Below, piece by piece: positions 42,907 to 53,496 of a stretch of DNA of 64,000 bases (its first letter is position 1; the number at the start of each line of letters is the position of its first letter). Below the pieces are notes generated by a model. It searched no databases. It worked only from the letters and a program-made list of their open reading frames with translations, and was not told the DNA's origin. The position numbers and the translations under genes are program-made. The stretch spans positions 1 to 64,000 of the forward strand of contig CAYGOT010000019.1 of NCBI GenBank assembly GCA_964351595.1, given 5' to 3'. The stretch comes from UBA6059 sp964351595. GTDB lineage: Bacteria; Bacteroidota; Bacteroidia; Cytophagales; Cyclobacteriaceae.

Positions 42907-43050
42907 ATGGAACTAATTAGAAAAGTGTTATTCGTCGCAATGTTATCAGCTTGGGGATATTACGCATTCTCAATCTCAGATTTGCAACCAGTAAAGTCTC
43001 AAGAACCACTATCCGACCTTTCGGAAGGGCTCGATTATCAAGAGGCTTAG
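42907..43050 (+). CDS. Small exported or membrane peptide, 47 residues
   Basis: ATG at 42907 opens a 47-residue frame. It has a Lys/Arg-containing N-terminus (Met-Glu-Leu-Ile-Arg-Lys), a hydrophobic stretch at about 7-23 and an acidic C-terminal tail ending Leu-Asp-Tyr-Gln-Glu-Ala, as in a short secreted or membrane peptide. A T-run hairpin terminator starts 27 bp after its stop, which supports a real short transcript. I recognise no family. The giant adhesin gene begins 350 bp downstream. Confidence 0.5.
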   Translation: MELIRKVLFVAMLSAWGYYAFSISDLQPVKSQEPLSDLSEGLDYQEA

Positions 43051-43076
43051 AACAAGATTTTCAGGGTATGAATTTG

Positions 43077-43103
43077 AACCTCGGCACTGGTCGGGGTTTT
43101 TTT
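43077..43103 (+). terminator. Intrinsic terminator of the small peptide gene
   Basis: Stem AACCTCG (43077-43083) pairs with CGGGGTT (43092-43098) with one G-T wobble and an 8-nt loop, and continues into a run of T. The distance to the stop at 43050 is 27 bp. Confidence 0.7.
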
Positions 43104-43400
43104 ATGTCTCTTTCTGAAGCAGAAAGGCTGGTCTATATATTGTAAGGCCCGTTCTCTCAGACCATTTGGTTTCCCAGTTTTACGTTTTGCCGAATAGATG
43201 AGCAACTCAAAAATTAGTTGAGAACAACTATTTGTCCGTTAATGAGCCTTTCCTGTGACTGAGCAGACTCTGAATAGCTCCAAATTCTAATCGACGATTC
43301 TATTGAGTTCGTCGACATATCAGCGGCAACTGTCTAGTTGATCTTTTTGAGTTAAACGCTAGTATTAATTTCCTGCTTTGATAATGAATCAACCAGTTAT
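43104..43400. promoter_or_regulatory. Upstream region of the adhesin cluster with a dyad
   Basis: About 300 bp without a gene. A perfect 7-bp dyad TCGACGA / TCGTCGA (43291-43297 and 43309-43315, 11-nt spacing) lies 85 bp before the start at 43401 and could bind a regulator or form a leader hairpin. A CTTTCTG-AAG-CAGAAAG hairpin is at about 43108-43125. I see no confident promoter boxes. Confidence 0.35.
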
Positions 43401-46400
43401 ATGAAACAGGAAAATATCCTCTCTTTGTGCGGCAAGGGTTTGCTTTTTGGCGGCTTATTGTTGTTGTCATTTATATCATCTTCTTTAAAGAACGTTTCAA
43501 AAGAGCCTCGCAGCGAAAGCTATAATCGTGTTTCATCCATCGATAGCAAAGAGACTGAAGGCAAAACTAAAAGCCCATTGGAGGTAGCCAGGTTCTCACC
43601 ATTGGCTCCCATAATGGTTGAAATATGCAACAATGGGATTGATGACGATGGAGATGGGTTGATTGATTGCTTCGATGGAGATTGCTTCTCAGATGGTACA
43701 GCATGTCCGGCTTTTGAATTTAGCAGTTTATGCAGTCCCACAGGTGGCAAACGAGCTTCTTTGATTTCTACAGCTACCGCCTATCGAGCAGAGGGCACAG
43801 CAACTGCGGCAACCTTCACTATTCCGGTAGGTGCTACCCGTGCTCTTGTCTATCTGTCCAGTGCTGATGGTCAGACTGGCTCGGGTCAAAGTCCCGAAGA
43901 TACAGATGAAGACTTTATCAATGCTGGCGCTGTACTTGATCTAATAAATGCTACCTCAGCTGGTTATCTCAACTATGCAAAGAATACGAACACTGATGGT
44001 AGCGGTACCCAGGTATTTGGATGGGAGGATGTTGACTTTGGCGATAAAGTATCCACAGGTGCCGGAGTGGGACATGATGTGAGCCCGTCATTGACGGACC
44101 TTACATTTTCGGTCGTCGGATCGACACTCACCATTACTGAGGATGATACTGATGTGCACAGCTCGTTTGTTGTGGAATTTACCTCTGCTACCGTCGAGTC
44201 CATGATCTCCACAGGCTTTGAAACCGTATTTTTAGACAATGGCACTGCTGCGGCTAATCGTGAGTCTTCAGTAGCTATTCCTGCTAATACGGAGGTCATT
44301 TTCCTTACTGGAAAAGGTGTAGGCGCAATTCAGGGACCCTCTGGTTCTCCAGGCGGAGGTGATGAAGGCTTCTCCAATATCAGATTTACCATGGATTTGT
44401 CCGCTGGATCGGATGGCCTGCTTGATGGGTTCGTCACTGTCGCAAATGGAGGTGACTCCAAGTTCCATTCGACCTATGTAGTTACAGATCACGACCTGGC
44501 GAGTACTAGTTCCTTTATAACAGGATCGACGGTCTCTGGTGACATTTTGACTAAAGAGACTGCCACGGGTGGCGATGGTGATGTCGGGCTGTTTGACCCT
44601 AAAGTCTATATATCCGGAGGTAACCTGATCATCGAAAGAGACAATGGGTATGCTGAAGACTTTGAAGACGTTTATACCATTGAGTTCTTTCGTAGGATTA
44701 CTGAGCCCATGGCCGCTGAGTTCATTGACTCTGAGATACTCTTCATGGCTGAAGGTACCGGTAGCACCGGGTCTGTAGATGCGAGTGACATACTCTCGGG
44801 CGGTACGGTGCGAGAGTTCACCATTCCAGCGGGTTCTGAATTTGCCTTTTTCAACATGGCAGGTAATGCTAATAACTCCAATAACGAGGCTAACGAAAAT
44901 CCAGCCGCGGCTTATGCGGTGATCGACCTGACCTCCGAGTCTGCCAACGGCTATTATTTTCAACAGGTAGGACATAGCGGTAGCAGACGTGATCATAATG
45001 TTGCCTTCAAAGATCTGCTTCTTGACTATTCCAGTGCTGTGGCTAATGGTATCGGGCAAAAGGCCTCTAATGACTATGATATGGCGTTTGAGCTTTCTAC
45101 TGGTAAGGATAAGCTGTCAGTGATGATCAGCTCCGATCTGGTGCCCGGTGAGTATCAATATGTGTTGTCTATGGACTTTTTTGGCTCTAAGCCGGACCTT
45201 GCCTCATCAGCCACTAAGATAGATTTTACAAAAGGAGCTACTTGTAAAGAGCTTGATGTCAACCTTGAGCTTTGTAACCCAGGTGCTGGCAAGAGCCCCG
45301 AGGGCATGCCTATTTCCTTTTATGATGCCGATCCTACTGTGGATCCGGCGGCTGTCTTGTTGGCTACTCAGTCATTCAGCAATGTGATTGACGTAGGAAC
45401 GTGTGCTTCCTTCACTTTTACACTTGACCTGAGCGCCTATGATAACATAGACTTCCCGATGACTATCGTAATCAATGATGATGGCAGCTTCGTGCCAGGA
45501 GGGGAGGGCAATGCCGTTGGTACCACATTTACGTTAGCTGATCTGGAGACACAGGACAGTGACTTCACAGAGTGCGACTACTCTAATAACAAGGTCATTC
45601 AAAACACCAATGTCAATAATTGCCCTATCTCTGATAATGACGGAGACGACAGCTCCGGAGCTACAGGGTTTGATTATCTGACCTATTTTGCGGCATCCTC
45701 TGCACCAGTCGATATTACAGATACTGATCTGGATATAGTTGATCTGGACGACTCAGATATTCACTCTGCGACTATCACATTGACCAACAGACCCGATGGC
45801 ACTGATGAGATGCTATCCCTTTCTGGAGGACTTCCTAGCGGAATAAGCCTGACAAGCTATGTTCCTGGAACTGGAGTGCTGGTGCTCAGCGGACAAAGGC
45901 CCGTTTCAGACTATGTGACAGCATTGCGGCTACTCCAGTATCAAAATGTAAATGCCACGCCAGACATAACCGATAGGGAAATCACCTTCGTACTCAATGA
46001 CGGAGAAGAAGATGGGCCACCTTCTATGACTACCGTCAAAATCCTCACTACCCCTGAGATCGATGTGACGGGTAGTGGTGTGGCTATCGCCAATGGCGAT
46101 GCTTCTCCTGCCACCGCAGACGGTACTGATTTTGGTACGATCAATTCGTCAGGTACTGTGACGCGGACGTTTACGATCACCAATGTCGGAACGGGTACGA
46201 TCAATCTGGGGGGAGCTACCTCGGTGACGCTTTCCGGTGCTCCGGAGTTTTCTGTGGTAACGCAACCCGCAGGTACAACTATCAACAGCGGCAACTCATT
46301 GACTTTTGTCATAGAGTTTGATCCGACTTCTGACAACACCTATATGGCGACCGTTTCAATTGCCAATGACGATAGCGATGAAAACCCATATGAGTTTGAC

Positions 46401-49183
46401 ATTATCGGTACGGCAGGTGATGTCGAGATCTGCGATAATGGTATCGATGATGACGGTGATGGTCTCATCGACTGCTTTGACCCTGATTGTACCGGGTCTA
46501 CGAATTGTGGAGGCTTTTACTTCAACCAGCCAGTTCCAACATGTATTGGCGACTTTACACGAATAGGAGATTTTGAATTGGAGGAGGATTTTAGAACTGA
46601 TAAGGATAATTATCCCGTTGATCAGCGGAGCGGGGTTTTTGTTGGTGATCTGGATCGGGACGGCATCTCTGAATTGGTAGGTAAGAACCCGGGAGACAAT
46701 GGAGTCGGCTCAGCTATTCAAATTTTCAATGGCAATGATGGGTCATTGAAGAGATCCATTTCACTTCCGGCAAAAAATCACTCATATAGTCAGGTAGCCA
46801 TAGGAAATGTCGATGATGATAATACTGGAGACATTTTCATTGTCTTAAACAATAGTAGGGTTTATCGATATGATATTTCAGGTACCCAGGTTTGGCAGTC
46901 GGCGGTATTAAATGGGAGCAATATGTTTCATGCCTCACCTCATTTGGCGGATTTTGATGAAGACGGCACACCTGAGGTATATGTGGGAGTTAGCATACTG
47001 GCTGCCAGCGATGGTACGGTGCTAGTGAACAGCGATAATGATGCGCTAAGTTCAGGAAATGTAGGATCGGATGGAGATAGGCTTCCTATTGCTTTTGATG
47101 TCTTCGAAAATGGTGATGCTTTGCCACCAAGTCACCCCTCTGCACCAGGTGTTTTTGGAGCCGAAGCGGATGGCCTTGAATTGATTGCCGGGGATAAGGT
47201 ATACACGGTTGATTTGGCTGGCGGTACACTTGCTGTGGCGGCACAGATTACGGCCGGTGATATCACCGGCAAAAGTGGCGGTGATCACATGGATGGGTTC
47301 ACCAGTATTGCTGACATGGATGGTGATGATAAGGTAGATATCATCGTTGTGTCTGCAGGTCATGTCTATGCATGGAATCCCAGGACTGAATCTCAGTTGG
47401 GTTATATAAACCTTACCGGCACAAGTAATGGTGGCAGAGCCAATGTCGGTGACTTTGATAATGACGGACAGGTAGAGATAGGAGTTGCTGGAAGAAACTA
47501 TTATTTCATGCTTGAGTATGATGCCGGAGGTGAATTTCAGATAGGATGGCTGAAAGGAGACGGTACTGCTGGAGGGGGTATTGATGACGGCTCGCAGAGA
47601 ACAGGTAGCACACTTTTCGACTTTGAAGGGGATGGACGAAATGAAGTAGTCTACAGTGAAGAAGAAAAACTGTTCATTTTTGATGGTGTCACAGGTGATA
47701 TACTGGCTTCAGTGACTTCTCAGTCCGGCACACGGACGGACTATCCGTTGGTAGCTGATGTGAATGCAGATGGCCAGTCCGAAATAATTGTAACGGCCCA
47801 AGATCGTAACGGTCCAAGCAATTCGGAGAAAGGATATATCACTGTATATAAGTCGGCCAAAAACCCATGGGTAGGCTCTCGCGAAACATGGAACCAGCAC
47901 GGTTATTATGTCACCAATATTAACAATGACCTAACCATTCCTCAGCAAGTTCAAAATCCATTGTTAATAGAATTTGATAGGACAATTGGAGGTCAGGTGT
48001 CCGGTGCATTCAACGGGTTTTTGATACAGACGACTTTCCTGACAGCCACCGGAGTTCCTACTTTGGCCGCTGCAGATGCTTTGGCCACCATCACCGACCT
48101 TACTGTAGACACGGACGGTATATACACTGTGACTTACGATTTGGATAATAATGCGTCTGCTTCACTGCCAATACCCGCAGGTATGTATATCTCTTTTTGG
48201 AATGGAGACCCTGATGCCGGTGGCGTATTAATAGGAACAGATAATGCTACGACGAATATTGATCCTGGCGATGGAATTACAGGACTGACTTTCGAATTTT
48301 CCGGAATAGGGGCAGTAAATAATGTGTACGTTGTGGCTAATAATTCAGGTGTTCGAACTGGTACCAGCACTACTCTATCAGCACCAGGAGATTACATCAT
48401 AGCCGAATGTGATTACAATAACAACGCTCTGTTTTTGCCCGCGCCAGTCAACGTGGCTCCTCAAGTTGATTTGAATGGAAGCGATGAGCTAGGCTTTGAT
48501 CATGAAACTACTTTCATCGAGGATGGCGGGCCTATTGAGTTGTCTCAGAGCACAGAAGCATTAGTGCTGGATGGGGATGCTAGTGATATCAAGGGGGCTA
48601 CTGTTACCCTCACAAACCTACCAGATGGCACGGATGAAGTACTTGCCGTGACAGTTGGAGCAACAGGAATAGTGGCTATATACGACAGTGGTACGGGCAT
48701 CCTTACGCTGACAGGAACTACAACACTGGCTAATTATCAGCAGGTACTCCGAACTTTGACTTATGACAATGCTGATGATGATCCTGATGATACAGATCGT
48801 ATCATTGAAGTAAAAGTGACCGATGATAGCGATAAAGAGAGCAATACAGCCATCGCTACCGTGAATGTCACCCCAGTCAACGATCCACCAGTGGCGGATG
48901 ACAAGACGCTGACGACTGCAGAGGACACTCCACTGTTAATCCAGACGGGCGACTTTGGCTACAACGATCCAGACACTGACCCTTTGGATAAAGTGACGAT
49001 TGCTACCTTACCAGGCAAGGGCACGCTGTTTTATGACATCAACAATAATCAGAGCTACGATGCAGGCGAAGAGCTGGCAGCCACAGACGAGATAACTAAG
49101 GCCAACCTGGACAAGGATAGCCTGTACTATGTGCCAGTGGCAGATGAATTTGGAGACCCCTATACCACTTTCACCTTCACAGT
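43401..49183 (+). CDS. Giant multidomain surface adhesin, 5' part (interrupted by assembly gap)
   Basis: At least 1927 residues before the N gap. A signal-anchor-like hydrophobic stretch at 12-28 is followed by Asn-Asn-Gly-Ile-Asp-Asp-Asp-Gly-Asp-Gly-Leu-Ile-Asp-Cys (77-90), a MopE-like Cys/Asp motif repeated near residue 1010. A choice-of-anchor D-type Ig-like domain comes from 46054-46410, FG-GAP/VCBS propeller repeats from about 46640-47860 (Asp-Leu-Asp-Arg-Asp-Gly-Ile), and cadherin-like repeats from 48868 (Val-Thr-Pro-Val-Asn-Asp-Pro-Pro). The protein is acidic and probably calcium-binding, exported to the cell surface. Reading continues after the gap at 49284. The gene starts a cluster with PorP/SprF and OmpA partners. 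Confidence 0.87.
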
Positions 49184-49283
49184 NNNNNNNNNNNNNNNNN
49201 NNNNNNNNNNNNNNNNNNNNNNNNNNNNNNNNNNNNNNNNNNNNNNNNNNNNNNNNNNNNNNNNNNNNNNNNNNNNNNNNNNN
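49184..49283. other. Assembly gap (100 N) inside the adhesin repeats
   Basis: Exactly 100 N, a placeholder rather than a measured length. The sequence on either side comes from near-identical 366-bp cadherin-like repeat units. The reading frame before and after joins only if the true gap is 3n+2 bases. Comparing repeat positions, one unit minus the visible parts predicts about 302 bp, or that plus multiples of 366. Confidence 0.9.
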
Positions 49284-50000
49284 GGTTAAAGTTCCTTCCC
49301 GATGCAGATGAGAACGGTAGCCCTTATGCTGACTTTGACTTCAATGTGAATGATGGCACGGACGATGCAGCAGCAGACAACACGATTACCTTCAATGTCA
49401 CCCCGGTAAACGATCCTCCGACAGCTGCAGACAAGACGTTAACGACCCTCGAGGATACGCCCATAGTGATCGCTACGACAGACTTAGGTTATAGTGATAT
49501 AGAGAATGACCCATTGGACAAGATCGAGATCACTTTGCTACCCACGGCAGGCACCCTGTTCGTAGATACAGATGGTGATGGAGTAGTCGATACAGGCGAG
49601 GAAGTATCCCTGAATGATGACATCAGCAAAGCCGACCTTGATGCAGGCAGGTTAAAGTTCCTTCCCGATGCAGATGAGAACGGTAGCCCTTATGCTGACT
49701 TTGACTTCAATGTGAATGATGGCACTGAGGATGCAGCGGCAGACAATACGATTACCTTCAATGTCACTCCGGTAAACGATCCTCCGACAGCTGCTGACAA
49801 GACGCTGACCACACCGGAAGATACACGCATTGCGGTAGTGACAGCAGACTTTGGCTATAGTGATTTGGAGGGTGATCCTTTGACAGAAATCACGATTGGA
49901 ACCATAGCAGGTAGAGGTGTTTTCTTCCTTGATGCAGATGATGATAATGTGGCTGATACAGATGAAGTCATGTCTGCCAGTGATGTCATTGCGGTAGCGG
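49284..50000 (+). repeat. Near-identical 366-bp cadherin-like repeat units
   Basis: The run starting GGTTAAAGTTCC at 49284 recurs at 49650, a period of 366 bp (122 codons). About 150 bp around each recurrence is almost identical, with only a few silent or single-residue changes such as Thr-Asp-Asp versus Thr-Glu-Asp. This recent duplication explains the assembly gap directly before it. Confidence 0.85.
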
Positions 50001-52573
50001 AATTGGATGCGGGCAGGCTGAAGTTCAGACCGGAAGCCAACGAAAATGGTAGTGACTATGCGTCATTTACCTTCAAGGTGAGTGACGGTATCGACGCTGC
50101 GATTTCGGAAAATGTGATCACTATTGATGTCACGCCGGTCAATGATAGGCCTTTTTGCGATGATGAGATATTGACCACTTCCGAGGACACTCCACTCGTG
50201 ATCCAAACTGACGATTTTGACTACAGCGACCCTGAGGGGAACCTATTAGCTGAGATCGTGATCGTTAACCTTCCAGATGATGGCGTCCTTTTCCTCGATG
50301 AAAATGAGAATGGAATACTTGATGAAGGAGAGGAGATTCGTCGAAATGATAGGATCAGCAAGCGTGATCTTGATGATGGCCAACTAACATTTGTGCCGGC
50401 ACCTGATGATACCGGTAGTCCTTATACCGACTTCAGATTCAGAGTGAGCGATGGGTCCGCTGAGAGTGCAGCCACTTACACAATCACCATCAATGTCACA
50501 CCGGTCAATGATTCACCGGCAGTAGAGGATGACGACTACACCATTGACGAGGACACCCAACTTGAAGGTAATGTTCTCGACAATGATAATGATATCGAAG
50601 GGACGCTTACCGTTTCTGAAACGCCGATCAGCGGTCCTGAGCATGGTCAGCTTACACTTAATCCCGACGGTACATTCACCTACCTACCGGAAGAAGATTT
50701 CGTTGGTGAGGATACTTTTGTTTATCAAGCTTGCGATAGTGGTGATCCGGTGGTTTGTCTGGAAGCGACCGTGACGATTACGGTAGAAGAGAATAGATCG
50801 ATTGACATTGCGGTAGAGGAGGTATGTATCCGAGACACACCATATGTGCAATACGAGATCACAGCAGTTGGCTTTACGCCAGATCAGGGTGCAACCATCA
50901 CATGGAGAAAGATGGATGGGGAAGTAGCCGAGCAGCTGGTTGATCAACCATTGACAGGATCCCTGCTGTGGCCGGGAGCTGAAGTGGATGCAGATGGCAA
51001 TCCTATAGCATGGCCGGGATGGTTATTTGAAAACGGCATGTGGATTCAACTCAACGATGGCTTGCGTCCGGAGATGACGTTGGAGGTGAGTATCAATCCT
51101 GAGAATAGCGTAATAGTATCCTATCCTCCTGCGACACCCGCCTGTAATGCTAACCCGCGCAACAGGCCTGTAGCCCATGATGACGGTACGAGCATCGGTG
51201 GCGGAGAGACGGCCGAGATTCCACTTCCTGTCAATGATGTACCCGGCGACAGTCCGCTTGATCCGGGCACCATCATATTGATCGACCCTGGTGACCCTGG
51301 CAATGTCGGAGACAAGGACACCCCACTGACGATACCCGGAGAGGGAACTTATACTGTCGATGAGGAGGGCACATTGACTTTCGTACCCGAAAATGGATTT
51401 GGGGGCACTTCGACCATCGAGTATACAATAGCCGATGAAGATGGCGAGCGATCTGACCCTGCGACTGTGGTCATTGAAGTGGGAGGTCAGATTGGCCCTA
51501 CCGCCGATGACTTTACGATAGAGGTGAGCACAATTGATGGCACGACCAGTACGGTCATACCTCATATATTCGATCCGAGTGGCGGGCCGGTTACACTTAC
51601 TAAGCTCAGCGACCCGACAGCAGGTACGCTGGTATTTAACCCAGACGGTACGTTTACCTATGCTCATCCTCCGGGCTTTGAAGGTACGCTTGAGTTCGTC
51701 TATGAAGTTTGCGATAGCGGTAGCCCAATCGTCTGTGACCAGGGTACGGTGACAATCGTCGTATTGCCAATGGATACGGATGAAGACAGTTTGCTTGACT
51801 CCTTCGAGGTGGATGATCCGGATGATCCAAAAGACTCTGATGAAGATGGCACGCCAGATTACCTTGATCCTGATGATGATGGTGACATGGTACCGACCAT
51901 AGATGAGAACTATGATGGGGATGATGATGTCACCAATCAGGATTCGGATGGAGACGGTACACCTGACTACCTCGATGTGGACGATGATGGTGATACAATC
52001 TTGACTGAGGACGAGGATATTGACTTTGACAGTGACCCACAAAACGATGATGTGGACAATGACAATACCCCCAACTACCTTGATATAGACAGTGATGGAG
52101 ATGGCATTCCTGATGAGTATGAAGGACTGATCGATACTGATGGTGATGGCACACCTGATTTTGCAGACCTGGATAGTGATAATGATGGCGTCCCTGACAT
52201 AGATGAGGTCACTTCGGACAATCCTCTTGATGATGACTGTGATGGCGATGGTATCCCTGACTTCCGAGATCCATTCAGCTGTGATGAGTTTCCCGTCAAT
52301 CAGGTGATGACACCCAACTTTGACAATATCAATGATATAATGGAGATCACCGGTATCGAGTACTTCCCGGGCAATGAGGTCTTCATCTTCAACCGCTGGG
52401 GCAACCTTGTGTGGAGAATAGAGGGCTATGACAATGTCAACCAGGTATTCACCGGCTTTGGCAATGAAGGTAACCTTGGGTCTACTGACTTACCGGATGG
52501 TACCTATTTCTACATTATCGATAGACGAGATGGTACCGATGTTCAAAAAGGATTTGTAGTAATCAAAAGATAA
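49284..52573 (+). CDS. Giant surface adhesin, 3' part with type B T9SS sorting domain
   Basis: Open from the gap to the stop at 52573 (about 1096 residues; first whole codon at 49286). It contains further tandem cadherin-like units (near-identical ones to about 49800, then divergent), Ig-like domains, and thrombospondin type 3-like Asp-rich calcium repeats at about 51772-52270 (Asp-Ser-Asp-Gly-Asp-Gly-Thr-Pro-Asp-Tyr). It ends with a gliding-motility-associated C-terminal domain: Thr-Pro-Asn-Phe-Asp-Asn-Ile-Asn-Asp, Ile-Phe-Asn-Arg-Trp-Gly-Asn, Leu-Pro-Asp-Gly-Thr-Tyr-Phe-Tyr and a final Val-Ile-Lys-Arg. This is a type IX secretion type B signal, which in other species needs an SprF-like partner; one is encoded 6 bp downstream. 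Confidence 0.9.
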
Positions 52574-52579
52574 TCAGAC

Positions 52580-53494
52580 ATGAAAAACGCATTCAAAACT
52601 ATATTTCTGCTAAGTGCACTTACGATTACTACGAGTGCCTTGGCGCAGCAGCAGGTGATGTTCACCCAGTATATGTTCAACCAGTTGGCCATCAATCCGG
52701 CCTACGCCGGTATCCATGAGGGTATCAGCACAAGTATGCTCTGGAGAGAGCAGTGGGTAGGGTTCGAAGGTGCTCCGAGCACCCAGACCATATCGGTTCA
52801 CAGTCCGCTCAATTATCGACCGGCTTCACTGGGGCTCGTGTTGATGAGGGATAAGATCGGTATTACGACACAGCATGGGGCATATGCGAGCTATGCTTAT
52901 CGCATTCGGTTTGAAAAATCTCAGCTGTCAATGGGAATGCAAGGCAGCATTACCCAGTATCAGACGGACTATAGTGAAGAAGCTGGTTTAGATCCCATCT
53001 TGGCTAACGCCAATGTCAATGTGATGCGACCCAACTTTGGTGCGGGTCTCATGTGGCATAGTGATCGACACTATGTCGGTCTGAGCGTACCTCAGCTGAT
53101 GAATCAGTCTTTTGATCCAGGCAATCTCGATTCTGATAGTGAGTTGGTGAGGCATTATTTCCTGCTGGCAGGTTATGTTTTCGATATCAACAATGACCTC
53201 AAGTTTAAGCCCAACATACTCGTAAAGCACGTGGCTGGAGCCCCTACACAGGTCGACTTGAATGCCAACTTCCTGATCAAAGATGTGGTATGGGTAGGCT
53301 TATCCTACCGCTCGCTTGATAGTTTTGACTTTCTGTTTCAGTTGCAGATCAATCCACAGTTGCAGATTGGATATGCTTTTGACTTTGCGACGACCACCGA
53401 GCTACGACGCGTCAATGCAGGCTCACATGAGTTTATGCTCAACTACATATTCGAACTACCACGCAAAAAAGTCCTCACCCCCAGATATTTCTAA
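52580..53494 (+). CDS. PorP/SprF-family type IX secretion membrane protein
   Basis: A 304-residue outer-membrane beta-barrel. The signal peptide ends in Ala-Leu-Ala and is followed by the family signature Gln-Gln-x-Met-Phe-Thr-Gln-Tyr-Met-Phe-Asn-Gln-Leu-Ala-Ile-Asn-Pro-Ala-Tyr-Ala (given residue by residue). Repeated strands Leu-Gln-Ile-Gly-Tyr-Ala-Phe-Asp and a C-terminal Phe-Glu-Leu-Pro follow. SprF, its best-studied relative, is required for export of the type B adhesin SprB in Flavobacterium johnsoniae. Position just after a type B adhesin strongly suggests the same role here. Confidence 0.93.
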   Translation: MKNAFKTIFLLSALTITTSALAQQQVMFTQYMFNQLAINPAYAGIHEGISTSMLWREQWVGFEGAPSTQTISVHSPLNYRPASLGLVLMRDKIGITTQHGAYASYAYRIRFEKSQLSMGMQGSITQYQTDYSEEAGLDPILANANVNVMRPNFGAGLMWHSDRHYVGLSVPQLMNQSFDPGNLDSDSELVRHYFLLAGYVFDINNDLKFKPNILVKHVAGAPTQVDLNANFLIKDVVWVGLSYRSLDSFDFLFQLQINPQLQIGYAFDFATTTELRRVNAGSHEFMLNYIFELPRKKVLTPRYF

Positions 53495-53496
53495 TC

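Noticed and set aside
42951..43145. 64-codon open frame overlapping the small peptide gene
   Set aside because: It reads through the T-run terminator in another frame and has no leader or domain. The 42907 frame fits the hairpin position better.
44268..45059. Open frame of 263 codons on the minus strand inside the adhesin 5' part
   Set aside because: Shadow frame opposite a well-supported domain-rich protein; no signal peptide, domain or independent gene context.
49184..49346. Apparent frameshift in the adhesin gene at 49.2-49.3 kb
   Set aside because: The frame change coincides with a 100-N placeholder, whose length is arbitrary. Repeat comparison supports a continuous frame.
51023..52042. 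Long open frame of 339 codons on the minus strand opposite the adhesin 3' part
   Set aside because: It is antisense to clearly coding Asp-rich repeats. The translated protein has odd composition and no recognisable domain, as expected for a shadow of GAT/GAC-rich coding DNA.
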